The position numbers and the translations under genes are program-made. DNA of 64,000 nucleotides from Algimonas porphyrae (GTDB taxonomy: Bacteria > Pseudomonadota > Alphaproteobacteria > Caulobacterales > Maricaulaceae). The notes under the pieces are model-generated. The model ran no database searches. It was not told the DNA's origin and worked only from the letters and a program-made list of their open reading frames with translations. The stretch lies in NCBI RefSeq assembly GCF_041429795.1, contig NZ_CP163424.1, positions 682,001 to 746,000 on the forward strand, in the 5' to 3' direction. Shown here piece after piece: positions 48,543 through 57,406 of the stretch. Each line of letters begins with the position of its first letter. Position 1 is the first letter of the stretch.

Positions 48543-48568
48543 AAGCCCGCTTCACGGCGGGCTTTTTT
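48543..48568 (+). terminator. Terminator of the ribosomal cluster
   Basis: AAGCCCGC (48543-48550), TTCACG, GCGGGC (48557-48562), then TTTTTT. Strong intrinsic terminator 80 bases after rplQ. Confidence 0.9.
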
Positions 48569-48711
48569 GCGTTTGAGAGGGTCTCACGCTCCCTTGTCGT
48601 CGTCAGTCGGGATGCGGTGAGCGGTCATAATTTCGTCCTTTATTAACCGTAATCCGTGAGGGTGGACGTGACCGTCTCGCTCGATTGTCGTCCCGTCGGA
48701 GATTGCTGCCC

Positions 48712-49323
48712 ATGTTGCGTATTCCTCTCATCCTTCTGTTCGCCATCACCGGCCTGTTCCTGTCGGGCTGTGCCACGCCGCCCAATAATCCCAACAGTGC
48801 GGACGATATCCGCAATGCCCAGGACGCCGCACAGGGTGAGGCCGAGACCTATAATGAGAACGAGCTGGCGGCGGCCATATCCACCCATCTGGGTGTGACC
48901 AGCGAGTCTGCGGCGACGGCGATCGAACGGCTGTTCAAGGACCGCGGGCAACCTGTCGGCTATATTACCGGTGAAGAAGGGGGCGGTGCGCTGACCATCG
49001 GCGCGCGCTTCGGCAAAGGGACGCTATGGATGAAGGACGGTCAATCCATGCCAATCTACTGGCAGGGTCCGACGATCGGGCTGGATGTCGGTGCGGAAGC
49101 GGGGAAGGTCTTCACACTGGTCTACGGGCTGAACGATATGGATGATATTTTCCGGCGCTTCCCGGGTGTCGATGGCTCGGCCTATCTGGTTGGCGGTATG
49201 GCCGTGAACTATCAGCGGACCAATGGCATCACGCTCGCGCCCGTACGGACCGGTGTCGGCGTGCGGCTAGGGGCCAATGTCGGCTATACGCGCTACACAA
49301 AGAAACGCAGCCTGCCGTTCTAG
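48712..49323 (+). CDS. EipA/DUF1134-family envelope protein, lipoprotein form
   Basis: 203 residues from the ATG at 48712. DUF1134 core: RGQPVGYITGEEGGGALTIG, ARFGKGTLWMKDGQSMPIYW, GPTIGLDVGAEAGKVFTLVY, and the end RLGANVGYTRYTKKRSLPF. Brucella EipA supports envelope integrity. The signal region ends FLSGC, so this version seems to be lipidated. Followed at 5 bp by a thioesterase start. Confidence 0.88.
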   Translation: MLRIPLILLFAITGLFLSGCATPPNNPNSADDIRNAQDAAQGEAETYNENELAAAISTHLGVTSESAATAIERLFKDRGQPVGYITGEEGGGALTIGARFGKGTLWMKDGQSMPIYWQGPTIGLDVGAEAGKVFTLVYGLNDMDDIFRRFPGVDGSAYLVGGMAVNYQRTNGITLAPVRTGVGVRLGANVGYTRYTKKRSLPF

Positions 49324-49327
49324 CACT

Positions 49328-49750
49328 GTGACGCAGACTGTCCCTGACGGGTTCGTTCCTCACGATAGGCCCTCCCCCTTCACAAACTCGATGGAACCGA
49401 TCTTCGCCCGGATAGCGGCGGACCAGTATGCTCTGGGGACGCAGCTTCGCGCGGAACACTGCAATTCACGCGGTCTTGTCCATGGCGGATTTATCGCAAC
49501 GCTGGCCGACAATGCGATGGGCCTGACCTGCGGTTTAGCGCTGATGGCCGGCGGTCGAACGATCCGGAACATGGTCACCGTGAATCTGAGTATCGATTAT
49601 GTCGGGCAGGCGCAGATCGGCGACTGGTTACAGACCGATAGCCGGGTTGTGAAGCTTGGCCGCTCGCTCGCTTTTGTCGAAACGCATCTGCTGAGCGGTG
49701 CGACGATCGTGTCGCGCGCGAGCGCCACATTCAAGATCAAGACGGATTAG
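49328..49750 (+). CDS. PaaI-type hotdog thioesterase
   Basis: 140 residues from GTG 49328, just past the upstream stop; ATG 49391 is an alternative. RGLVHGGFIATLADNAMGLT is the signature of the PaaI/4HBT hotdog family, and VTVNLSIDYVGQAQIGDWL forms the central strands. Hydrolyses an acyl-CoA; substrate unknown. Convergent with pyrD, overlapping by four bases. Confidence 0.82.
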   Translation: MTQTVPDGFVPHDRPSPFTNSMEPIFARIAADQYALGTQLRAEHCNSRGLVHGGFIATLADNAMGLTCGLALMAGGRTIRNMVTVNLSIDYVGQAQIGDWLQTDSRVVKLGRSLAFVETHLLSGATIVSRASATFKIKTD

Positions 49751-50805
49751 CCGGCTCCGACTGCCTCGGCGATGGTCTCGAATCCATCCTTGGCCAGTCG
49801 GACGGACAGGTCGTTACAGATCGCCTCGACCAGTTGCGGTCCGTGAAAGACCAGCGCCGAATAGAGCTGCAGGGCTTTCGCGCCGGCTCTGATCTTGGCG
49901 TAGGCTTGCGCGCCACAACCGATACCACCGACCCCGATCAGATCGATCTGACCGTCAGTTGCGGCATAAAACTGGCCGAGCAAGCGGGTCGACTTGTCGA
50001 AAAGAGGCTGTCCGGAGAGGCCACCCGCTTCCTCTGCCCAGCGCGGGCCGATCGCGGCGGGACGGTCAGTGGTCGTATTGGAGACGATGATCGCGTCCAG
50101 TGCATAGGCACGGACCTGTTCGACGATGCGCGGGATCTCGTCGTCGTCCAGGTCGGGCGCGACCTTCAGGAAAACGGGATAATTCGGCCCGTCCGCCGCC
50201 AGCTTGGCGCGTGTGAGGGCAATTCGTTCCAACAAGGCATCCATGGCGTCTGCCCCTTGCAGTTCGCGCAGGCCGGGCGTGTTGGGGGAGCTGATATTGA
50301 TGGTGAAATAGTCCGACAGACCCCATAAACGCGTCAGCCCCTCCAGATAATCGGCAATGCGGTCATCGCTATCCTTGTTGGCGCCCAGATTAGCTCCGAC
50401 AAGACCGTGTTGCCCCTGACGTGAGCGCAAGCGGGCAGCGAATGCGTCGAGCCCTGCATTGTTGAACCCCATGCGGTTGATGACGGCGTCGTGCTCCGGG
50501 ATGCGGAACAGGCGGGGTTTGGGATTGCCGGCCTGCGGGCGGGGTGTGACCGTGCCGCATTCCACGAAGCCGAAACCCGCGCCGAGCATGGCATCCGGCA
50601 CGTCGGCATTCTTGTCGAACCCGGCAGCCAGCCCGACAGGATTGGGCAGGTCGAGCCCGCCGACAGAGGTCCGCAGCTCGGCCCGGTCGATGGACGCGCC
50701 TTTTGGTCCGAGGCCCGCGCGTAGCAGACGCACAGTCGTCAGGTGGGCGGATTCCGCCGGAAGGCTGCGCAGCAGGCGGGTTCCGGTCTTGTATAGCAGG
50801 CTCAT
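49747..50805 (-). CDS. pyrD: Dihydroorotate dehydrogenase (quinone), class 2
   Basis: Membrane-linked enzyme of pyrimidine synthesis, 352 residues. FMN-site NPVGLAAGFDKNADVP near 56-71, GTVTPRPQAGNPKPRLFR near 85-102, and the class 2 catalytic serine in INISSPNTPGLRELQG near 170-185. The N-terminal amphipathic extension (MSLLYKTGTRLLRSLPAES) fits quinone access. Follows a DUF952 gene by 21 bp. Confidence 0.96.
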   Translation of the reverse strand: MSLLYKTGTRLLRSLPAESAHLTTVRLLRAGLGPKGASIDRAELRTSVGGLDLPNPVGLAAGFDKNADVPDAMLGAGFGFVECGTVTPRPQAGNPKPRLFRIPEHDAVINRMGFNNAGLDAFAARLRSRQGQHGLVGANLGANKDSDDRIADYLEGLTRLWGLSDYFTINISSPNTPGLRELQGADAMDALLERIALTRAKLAADGPNYPVFLKVAPDLDDDEIPRIVEQVRAYALDAIIVSNTTTDRPAAIGPRWAEEAGGLSGQPLFDKSTRLLGQFYAATDGQIDLIGVGGIGCGAQAYAKIRAGAKALQLYSALVFHGPQLVEAICNDLSVRLAKDGFETIAEAVGAG

Positions 50806-50826
50806 AACAGTCGCATCGCTGTGAGA

Positions 50827-51180
50827 TCAATTCGTCAGGTCGGGGAGCGCATAGCGGCCTTGCCCATCCGGATGCAATGTCCAGTGTTGACGCACGGCGG
50901 TCTTTGGCAAGGCGGCGTAGAGATGCGGGAAAAGCGATCCGTCGCGGGCTGGCTCCCACCGCAGGACCGCTCCGTCCAGACCAGCTGTCGAAATCTGCGC
51001 CAGAACGAGCTCGCCTGCACCCTTGAAGTGCCTTGATAAGGTGCCGGAGAGCTGCGCTGCCGTTGAAAAATGCACGAAGCCGTCCTGCTGGTCGAGCGGG
51101 CTGCCGACCGTCGATCCATCGCGCGCCAGCGTTCGCCACTGCTCGGACGTCAGAATCTTGTAGATGTCAGGATCGTTCAT
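50827..51180 (-). CDS. DUF952-family protein
   Basis: 117 residues. Y-K-I start, VGSPLDQQDGFVHFSTAAQL near 25-44, and VLRWEPARDGSLFPHLYAAL near 72-91, which together define DUF952, a small cytosolic family of unknown activity. It precedes pyrD in a likely two-gene operon. Confidence 0.88.
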   Translation of the reverse strand: MNDPDIYKILTSEQWRTLARDGSTVGSPLDQQDGFVHFSTAAQLSGTLSRHFKGAGELVLAQISTAGLDGAVLRWEPARDGSLFPHLYAALPKTAVRQHWTLHPDGQGRYALPDLTN

Positions 51181-51270
51181 GAACCCGCCGCTAGCGGGCG
51201 CACAGGATCAGGGCAAGAGGCGAGGGAGTGCGCACAAAGATTGCCCGCATTTGACCAATCCCCGCGCGCA

Positions 51271-51298
51271 CCGCGTCTCGCGCTCGCTGGAGACGCGG
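51271..51298. repeat. Perfect hairpin upstream of amtB
   Basis: CCGCGTCTC (51271-51279), ten-base loop, GAGACGCGG (51290-51298). It lies 46 bases before the amtB start and could be a leader structure or the end of a divergent promoter element. Confidence 0.45.
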
Positions 51299-51344
51299 GA
51301 ATGTCTTTTGGGTGTGCTGAATGAATAAAACTGGAGGGATCACC

Positions 51345-52700
51345 ATGCGCCGGACAGGCATTATATTTGGATCGGCCGTGTTGCTGGCATTGCCGAACAC
51401 GGGTTTTGCGCAGGATATGACAGCCGTCGTCGAAGCGACGAACAGTTCAGCCTTCATCTTCAACACATTGCTGTTTCTGATCGGGGGCTTCCTCGTCATG
51501 TGGATGGCCGCGGGCTTCGCCATGCTGGAAGCCGGTTTCGTGCGGACCAAGAACGTCTCCATGCAATGCCTGAAGAATATCATGCTCTATTCTCTGGCGG
51601 GCCTGATGTTCTGGTTCTTCGGCTATGACGTGCTGTATATGGCTGCAAACGACTATGTGAATTTCAGCGCCTTCATCACGCCCGGCTATACAATCGAACC
51701 GGTCGGTCTGGCCGGAGCGGACGATGCTGCGACAGCCGCCCTTCAGGGCGCTGCACTCGATACGGGTTACTCGGTCGCCTCCGACTGGTTCTTCCAGATG
51801 GTGTTCTGCGCCACAACCGCGTCGATCGTGTCGGGAACCGTAGCCGAACGGATCAAGTTCTGGCCGTTCTTCATCTTCGTGGCCATTCTGACCGCTTTCA
51901 TCTATCCGGTTGTCGCCAGCTGGGAATGGGGCACGGGCTTCCTGGATGATATGGGTTTCTCCGACTTTGCCGGGTCCACGCTGGTTCACAGCACGGGCGG
52001 CTGGGCCGCTCTGGTCGGTGCGATCATTATCGGCCCGCGTCTGGGCAAATATGTCGGCGGCAAAGTGCATCCGATTCCGGCCAGCAATATTCCGCTCGCC
52101 ACACTGGGCATGTTCATTCTGTGGCTCGGCTGGTTCGGCTTTAACGGCGCGTCGCAACTGGCGGCCGGAACGATCGGCGACGTGGCAGATGTCTCGCGTA
52201 TCTTCGTCAACACCAATATGGCGGCAGCGGGCGGCGTTATCGCGGCCATCGTCTACACACAGTTGCGCTACGGCAAGATCGACGTGACGCTGGCAATCAA
52301 CGGGGCGTTGGCCGGTCTGGTGGCCATCACCGCCGAACCGCTGACGCCCAGCGTCGAAGTGGCTATTGTCGTTGGTGCCATCGGATCGATCCTGGCCTGC
52401 CTGACCGTGCCTCTGCTGGACAAGTTGAAGATCGACGATGTGGTCGGGGCGATCCCGGTTCACCTTGTCGCTGGTATCTTCGGGACCCTCGTCGTCGCAT
52501 TCACCAACCCCGATGTCGGCTTCATGCCGCAGCTGATCGGGGTCGTCGCGACAGCTGTCTTCGTCAGCGTCGTGTCGGCGATCGTCTGGATCCTGCTGAA
52601 AGTCACGATCGGCCTGCGGCCTAGCGAAGAAGACGAAATCGTCGGTCTGGACCAGGCGGAAATCGGGGTCCCGGCCTATCCCGAATTCGTCACGCCTTAG
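51345..52700 (+). CDS. amtB: Ammonium transporter AmtB
   Basis: 451 residues from ATG 51345, chosen because GGAGGG stands six bases upstream and the protein then begins with a signal peptide (MRRTGIIFGSAVLLALPNTG, cleavage near FAQ). About eleven helices follow. Landmarks: WMAAGFAMLEAGFVRTKN, FSDFAGSTLVHSTGGWAALV with the pore-lining histidine and LGWFGFNGAS. A glnK gene, the usual partner, is not adjacent. Confidence 0.95.
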   Translation: MRRTGIIFGSAVLLALPNTGFAQDMTAVVEATNSSAFIFNTLLFLIGGFLVMWMAAGFAMLEAGFVRTKNVSMQCLKNIMLYSLAGLMFWFFGYDVLYMAANDYVNFSAFITPGYTIEPVGLAGADDAATAALQGAALDTGYSVASDWFFQMVFCATTASIVSGTVAERIKFWPFFIFVAILTAFIYPVVASWEWGTGFLDDMGFSDFAGSTLVHSTGGWAALVGAIIIGPRLGKYVGGKVHPIPASNIPLATLGMFILWLGWFGFNGASQLAAGTIGDVADVSRIFVNTNMAAAGGVIAAIVYTQLRYGKIDVTLAINGALAGLVAITAEPLTPSVEVAIVVGAIGSILACLTVPLLDKLKIDDVVGAIPVHLVAGIFGTLVVAFTNPDVGFMPQLIGVVATAVFVSVVSAIVWILLKVTIGLRPSEEDEIVGLDQAEIGVPAYPEFVTP

Positions 52701-52717
52701 GCGCGCCGACCCGATCC

Positions 52718-52743
52718 GATGTCCCGAATTCGTTCGGGACATC
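52718..52743. repeat. Perfect 11-bp hairpin after amtB
   Basis: GATGTCCCGAA (52718-52728), TTCG, TTCGGGACATC (52733-52743). No T run. A second inverted repeat, ATCGCACA (52741-52748) with TGTGCGAT (52771-52778), overlaps its right end by three bases. Confidence 0.6.
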
Positions 52744-52785
52744 GCACAGAACCCTCGCACCTCCCCAAATTGTGCGATACAAACT

Positions 52786-52820
52786 CCCCGCCCGGCGACA
52801 GCGCTGCGGCGGGGTTTTTT
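52786..52820 (+). terminator. Terminator between amtB and the SDR gene
   Basis: CCCCGCC (52786-52792) pairs with GGCGGGG (52808-52814), followed by TTTTTT. It ends only 15 bases before the SDR start codon, so the SDR gene has either a very short leader or is expressed by read-through. Confidence 0.7.
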
Positions 52821-52834
52821 CAAGGATTTGCATA

Positions 52835-53614
52835 ATGGCGCGATTGCAGGGAAAGCATGCGGTCATCACAGGCGCGGCGCGGGGAATCGGCGAAGCCATT
52901 GCGCGGGCTTTCCATGCGGAAGGTGCCAGTCTGATGTTGACTGATATTAACGACGCGGGTGTCATCGCCTTGGCCGATACGCTGGGTGCGTCTGCGCTGA
53001 AGCTCGATGTCGCGTCCGAAAGCGACTGGGACAGACTGTCCGAAATCTGTCCGCAGACTGATATCGTCATCAATAATGCTGGCGTGACAGGGTTCGAGAA
53101 TGACCCCGTTGCGCATGACCCTGAACATGCCAGCCTGCAGGCCTGGCGCGACGTTCATGCCGTGAATACGGACGGCACCTTTCTCGGCTGTCGCTATGCG
53201 ATCCGTGCCATGCGCCCCCGCAATGCCGGCGCGATCGTCAACATCTCGTCGCGTTCGGGTCTAGTCGGTATTCCCGGTGCTGCCGCCTATGCCGCTTCCA
53301 AGGCAGCCATCCGCAATCATACGAAAACGGTCGCGCTCTACTGCGCGCAACAAGGGCTCGATATTCGCTGCAACTCGGTGCATCCGGCGGCGATCCTCAC
53401 GCCCATGTGGGAACCGATGCTCGGCGATCCCGACACGCGCGAAGCGACCATGGCGGCGCTGGTCAAGGACACACCGATGCAGCGCTTTGGCACGCCCGAA
53501 GAAGTGGCTGCGCTCGCTCTGCTCCTCGCATCAGATGAGGCGCGCTACATCACCGGGTCGGAAATGACGATCGATGGCGGTCTGCTGGCCGGATCAGCCG
53601 CAACACCGGGGTGA
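52835..53614 (+). CDS. Short-chain dehydrogenase/reductase
   Basis: 259 residues from the ATG at 52835. NAD(P) motif [17 protein letters not shown] (about 10-26), NNAGVTG near 83, catalytic Ser in VNISSRSG and Tyr-x-x-x-Lys in [13 protein letters not shown]-terminal [16 protein letters not shown] is the classical SDR ending. Substrate unknown. Confidence 0.9.
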   Translation: MARLQGKHAVITGAARGIGEAIARAFHAEGASLMLTDINDAGVIALADTLGASALKLDVASESDWDRLSEICPQTDIVINNAGVTGFENDPVAHDPEHASLQAWRDVHAVNTDGTFLGCRYAIRAMRPRNAGAIVNISSRSGLVGIPGAAAYAASKAAIRNHTKTVALYCAQQGLDIRCNSVHPAAILTPMWEPMLGDPDTREATMAALVKDTPMQRFGTPEEVAALALLLASDEARYITGSEMTIDGGLLAGSAATPG

Positions 53615-53639
53615 TCGGGAAGCAAGGCCGAGTTTCCAC

Positions 53640-53930
53640 CTACCGGCGCATGGCGGGATAGATGTCTCTCAGCAGCTCGATGCGGCCGCCGGCATAGTTC
53701 TTCGAAACATTCATCGCCGGCAAAGCAGGACGACTACTTAGAAACCCCTTCTTGAAATGGACCCGGACCGTTTCCCGATCCACATCCTCGATCAACAATA
53801 ATTTGGGCATGTGCTTGTAGCCGAAACGCTTCATATGGTCGCTGAATGTCGACATATTGCGTAGCGCATCGCTGACGCCTCTTTCCTGCCAGTGAGCGCC
53901 AGCCTCGGCGTAGAGTTTACAGTAATCCAT
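53640..53930 (-). CDS. Small hypothetical protein
   Basis: 96 residues, not recognised. The ATG is preceded by GGGGCAAGAA. Residues 30-60 are Lys/His/Met rich (FSDHMKRFGYKHMPKLLLIE). No signal peptide or membrane segment. It is divergent from the S24 repressor-like gene across a 121-bp spacer with an inverted repeat, so it may be a target of that regulator. Confidence 0.55.
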   Translation of the reverse strand: MDYCKLYAEAGAHWQERGVSDALRNMSTFSDHMKRFGYKHMPKLLLIEDVDRETVRVHFKKGFLSSRPALPAMNVSKNYAGGRIELLRDIYPAMRR

Positions 53931-53980
53931 TTCTTGCCCCGTAAGTTGTGTATTTTTATGATACTCTATTTTAGATTTAT

Positions 53981-54016
53981 GTCCAGATTTTCGGCCTCGG
54001 GCGGCTTTGTCTGGAC
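53981..54016. promoter_or_regulatory. Inverted repeat in the S24-regulator divergent spacer
   Basis: GTCCAGA (53981-53987) and TCTGGAC (54010-54016), 22 bases apart, just upstream of the -35 of the regulator's promoter. Candidate operator. Confidence 0.4.
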
Positions 54017-54026
54017 GATAGTCGAC

Positions 54027-54055
54027 TTGACCGAATAGGCATATCTTCCTAATGA
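54027..54055 (+). promoter_or_regulatory. Promoter of the S24-type regulator
   Basis: TTGACC (54027-54032), 17 bases, TAATGA (54050-54055). The -10 hexamer overlaps the first possible ATG (54052), so transcription would begin after it and the usable start would be the ATG at 54064. Confidence 0.5.
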
Positions 54056-54063
54056 TCGCTCTA

Positions 54064-54690
54064 ATGCTATCTCATACGAATATATGGAACGCGCTGGACC
54101 GGCTGGCTTCCGCTTTATCGACCTCGCCATCGGGTCTGGCACGACAGGCGGGGCTCGACCCGACGACTTTCAACAAATCGAAGCGACAGAGCCCGTCGGG
54201 CAAGGATCGCTGGCCATCGACGGAAAGCCTGTCCAAGGTTCTGGCGACCGTGGAAATGACCTTTGAGGACTTCGCCCGGTTCGCCGATGGCAGCTATACG
54301 CGCGGTCCCAGCGTACCGCTGATCGGTCACGCGCAGGCTGGCGATAGCGGCTATTTCGATGATAGCGGATTTCCAGTCGGCGGCGGATGGGATGATGTCC
54401 GCGTTCCCGGCGTGTCCACGCCGGGCACCTACTGCCTGCAGATTGCCGGGGACAGCATGTCACCTGTCATGCGGGCTGGTGACCGGGTTGTCGTCAGTCC
54501 GAACGAACCGATCCGGCGCGGCGACCGCGTCGTGGTCAAGACCATCGAAGGTGAGGTCATGGCCAAGGAACTGCACCGCATGAGCGAGACACAGGTTGAA
54601 CTGCTCAGCATCAATCCCGACTATGATGATCGCATCATTCCACGTCAGAAAATCGTCTGGATCGCCCGCATCGTCTGGATCGGGCAGTAG
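54064..54690 (+). CDS. HTH transcriptional regulator with S24 (LexA/CI-like) peptidase domain
   Basis: 208 residues from ATG 54064 (four residues longer if 54052 is used). N-terminal XRE-like HTH region (LARQAGLDPTTFNKSKRQSP), then an S24 domain from about 85 to the end: IAGDSMSPVMRAGDRVVVSP carries the nucleophilic Ser and EGEVMAKELHRM the catalytic Lys. Resembles phage CI and LexA-like repressors that self-cleave. The canonical Ala-Gly cleavage site may be HAQAGD near 90. Whether it responds to DNA damage cannot be read here. Confidence 0.85.
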   Translation: MLSHTNIWNALDRLASALSTSPSGLARQAGLDPTTFNKSKRQSPSGKDRWPSTESLSKVLATVEMTFEDFARFADGSYTRGPSVPLIGHAQAGDSGYFDDSGFPVGGGWDDVRVPGVSTPGTYCLQIAGDSMSPVMRAGDRVVVSPNEPIRRGDRVVVKTIEGEVMAKELHRMSETQVELLSINPDYDDRIIPRQKIVWIARIVWIGQ

Positions 54691-54698
54691 GCGCGCGT

Positions 54699-55406
54699 CT
54701 ATTCTGCGGCGACCAGGCCCGATGCATGTTCGGTCAGCCAACCCGCCAGATCATCCGTTACCGCATCGACGAAGCTGGCCTTTCGGGCCGTTCCGGTTGG
54801 GCGGTTGATCGTCAGATTGTCCGTCCGGCCCCAGTCGGGCTCCTCGCCGACCAGAACGGTACGCATACCCATCTGTTTCGGGATTTCCAGATTGCGTAAC
54901 GTGTCCTCGAAAAAGATCGAGGTCGCAGGATCGATATCGAAAACGGTGTTGAACGTCTCGTAGGCCGGGCGCTTCGGCTTGGGAATGTAATTGGCATCTT
55001 CGATCGCGAAGCCGCCATCGAACAGATCCAGCAGATTCAGGTGCGAAGCGACATTGCGGATATGTCCGCGCGATCCGTTGGTGAAGATCAGTTTGCGTCC
55101 GGGCAGCGCGGCAATCGCGGCACGCAAGGCGGGGTTAGGCGTCAGGACTGACAGGTCGACATCGTGAACATAATCGAGAAATTCCGCCGGATCCATGCCG
55201 TGAATATCCATCAGTCCCGACAGGGTGGCCCCATAGTCGTGGAAATATTCCTCCTGCAACTCCCGCGCATGATCGGGTTGCAAGGCGAGATGGCGCGAAA
55301 TGAAAGTGGTCATCTTCTCACCGATATCGGCAAAGAAGCTCACATCTGCGCGGTAGAGCGTATTGTCCAGATCGAAGATCCAGGTGCGAATGTCGCGTAG
55401 GTCCAT
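54699..55406 (-). CDS. HAD hydrolase, pyrimidine 5'-nucleotidase type
   Basis: 235 residues from ATG 55406; the longer frame upstream runs into the neighbouring gene. Motif I WIFDLDNTLY (about 9-18), motif II FTNGSRGH (near 107), motif III Lys in YIPKPKRPAYE and motif IV FFEDTLRNLE. This set, with the Tyr after DNTL, is typical of the SDT1/PPN1-like pyrimidine 5'-nucleotidases. Substrate inferred. Confidence 0.88.
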   Translation of the reverse strand: MDLRDIRTWIFDLDNTLYRADVSFFADIGEKMTTFISRHLALQPDHARELQEEYFHDYGATLSGLMDIHGMDPAEFLDYVHDVDLSVLTPNPALRAAIAALPGRKLIFTNGSRGHIRNVASHLNLLDLFDGGFAIEDANYIPKPKRPAYETFNTVFDIDPATSIFFEDTLRNLEIPKQMGMRTVLVGEEPDWGRTDNLTINRPTGTARKASFVDAVTDDLAGWLTEHASGLVAAE

Positions 55407-55426
55407 GATCGATCTGGCGCGGCGCT

Positions 55427-56521
55427 CTAGCGCCTGAGTCCGGCGGGCGCGGGCGTTGCGAAGTCGGAATCGGACAGACGCACGCGTGCGCCCGGCATAT
55501 CGGTCGGAATGGGTCGGAAGGATGCGACCGTATAGCCCTGTTCCAGACACATATCGTTTCCGAGCGCGTCGAACCGCGCTTCTGCGATGCAGAATTGCGA
55601 CGGCGTCGTGGCGGATGTCCGCAGGCGCAGGTCGGGCCCTTCCGGCGCTTCCTGAATGGCAAACAGATGCGCTTCCGTATCCGTCAGCGGTATATCCAGC
55701 GGGCGTGTACATTCCCCGGCCGTCGCCTGCCACCAACCACGCGATCGCCACTGCGTGTCTTCGCGGGTCGCGACGGCGGCCCAGAGGGTCGCGCTGCTCT
55801 GATTGCAGACTTCCAGTCCGATGCCCGCCTGGCGGTTGGCTGCCGCCGTCATCAGGGCACGCATGAGCGGTTCGCCAGAGACACCGGAGTCGAGGCTGGC
55901 ATCATCTCGGAACCGGCGCAGCAGGCGCGAGGTCTTGCGCCCGGCCATGCCGTCAATGCGCGTAATGTCATAGCCCGCATCACGCAGCAGGCGTTGCTGC
56001 GCGGCAATGACGGAGCGTTCCGACCCGTAGTCACCCGGCTCGACCAGTTTGGTCACTGGTTCGCCCGGGCGGACGGCGAAATGGTCCCGGCTGGTCTTGT
56101 TGGTCAGGCGGCAATCCTCTGTCGCATCGGATTCGAAGTCCGCTTCATCGGCAACGCAGAGCGGTGTGGTACCCTTCCATTCGCGCACACCGCCCTGATG
56201 CAGGTCGAGGCTTTCCGCGAATAGAAAGCGAGGTCCGGTCTGGGGCGTGATCAGCGTGATACAGCGACCAGGCAGCAGCTCGTCCCATCCCTTCGCGATC
56301 ATCCGTCCGCTACGCAGAAACGCACTGGAGGTCCGCACGACATAGGACGTCTCGTTGCAGACCTGCCATTCCGTCGTCGGACCGATCAGGGTCGGATCCG
56401 TAATCGGGGCGTCGGACGCAGACGCGGTTTCCGCTTGTTCGATCGGCACGGAATCCTGTGCGGCGGTCGGGCCACCATGGACGGCTGCGGCCACGATTAG
56501 TGCTGCAAACCCCTTACGCAT
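55427..56521 (-). CDS. Periplasmic protein with two DUF1036 segments around a peptidoglycan-binding-like domain
   Basis: 364 residues, signal peptide [20 protein letters not shown] with cleavage near AAQ. First DUF1036-like segment about 50-145 ([30 protein letters not shown]). The middle [20 protein letters not shown] ... LLRRFRDD (about 175-210) looks like a peptidoglycan-binding-1 fold. Second DUF1036 segment about 237-330 ([36 protein letters not shown]). Function unknown; probably envelope associated. Overlaps the end of argB by eight bases. Confidence 0.72.
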   Translation of the reverse strand: MRKGFAALIVAAAVHGGPTAAQDSVPIEQAETASASDAPITDPTLIGPTTEWQVCNETSYVVRTSSAFLRSGRMIAKGWDELLPGRCITLITPQTGPRFLFAESLDLHQGGVREWKGTTPLCVADEADFESDATEDCRLTNKTSRDHFAVRPGEPVTKLVEPGDYGSERSVIAAQQRLLRDAGYDITRIDGMAGRKTSRLLRRFRDDASLDSGVSGEPLMRALMTAAANRQAGIGLEVCNQSSATLWAAVATREDTQWRSRGWWQATAGECTRPLDIPLTDTEAHLFAIQEAPEGPDLRLRTSATTPSQFCIAEARFDALGNDMCLEQGYTVASFRPIPTDMPGARVRLSDSDFATPAPAGLRR

Positions 56522-57398
56522 GGATCAGCGTACCCGCCCCGTCATCGGTGAACAGTTCGACCAGCAACCCGTGCGCCCGCCGACCGTCCAGAATGACGAC
56601 TGCTTCGACGCCGTCGCCAACAGCGTCCATCGCGGTCTGCAATTTGGGGATCATCCCGCCTTGGGCCGTGCCGTCATCGATCAGCCCCTGCACATCGGCG
56701 CGGGACAGATCGGTCAGCAAATGTTTATCCGTGTCCAGCACGCCTGCCACATCGGTCATCAGGATCAGTCGCGTCGCGGTCAGAGCCGCCGCTAGGCATC
56801 CCGCCGCCGTATCGGCATTGATGTTGAAGCCATCCCCCGTTTCATCGGCGGAAATGGGCGAGACGACGGGAATGAAACCGGCATCCGCCAATGTATTCAG
56901 AACGCGCACATCGGTTGCTGCCGGGATCCCGGTAAAGCCGAGCCCTTCGCCCTTGGGGGCCGCCGTGATCAGGCGGGCATCGCGACCGGACAGGCCGACG
57001 GCGCGACCGCCAGCGCAGTTGATGGCGGAGACAAGCGATTTGTTGATCGCGCCCGATAGGACCATTTCGGCCACGCCGACCGTTTCCATGTCGGACACGC
57101 GCAGCCCGTCCTTGAACTCGGTCTTGATATCGAGACGGGACAGCATGGAGCCGATCTGAGGGCCACCGCCGTGAACGACGACGGGTCGCAATCCGACCTG
57201 ACGCAGCAACACGATATCCTTGGCAAATTCAGCCGTCAGTTCCGGCGTGCCCATGGCGTGGCCGCCAAATTTGACGACAATGGTCGCCCCAGCATGGCGC
57301 TGTATGAAGGGCAGGGCCCGGGACAAGGTGAAGGCGCTGTTCCAGCCCGAGTCGACCTTTCGGCGATCCTGAAACGGTATGTCGTCTGACGGATTCAT
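56514..57398 (-). CDS. argB: Acetylglutamate kinase
   Basis: Second step of arginine synthesis, 294 residues. [14 protein letters not shown] (about 37-50), [19 protein letters not shown] (about 71-89), and [20 protein letters not shown] (about 191-210) for substrate and ATP binding. Lies 8 bases downstream of engB. Confidence 0.96.
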   Translation of the reverse strand: MNPSDDIPFQDRRKVDSGWNSAFTLSRALPFIQRHAGATIVVKFGGHAMGTPELTAEFAKDIVLLRQVGLRPVVVHGGGPQIGSMLSRLDIKTEFKDGLRVSDMETVGVAEMVLSGAINKSLVSAINCAGGRAVGLSGRDARLITAAPKGEGLGFTGIPAATDVRVLNTLADAGFIPVVSPISADETGDGFNINADTAAGCLAAALTATRLILMTDVAGVLDTDKHLLTDLSRADVQGLIDDGTAQGGMIPKLQTAMDAVGDGVEAVVILDGRRAHGLLVELFTDDGAGTLIHA

Positions 57399-57406
57399 CG
57401 ACCGCG

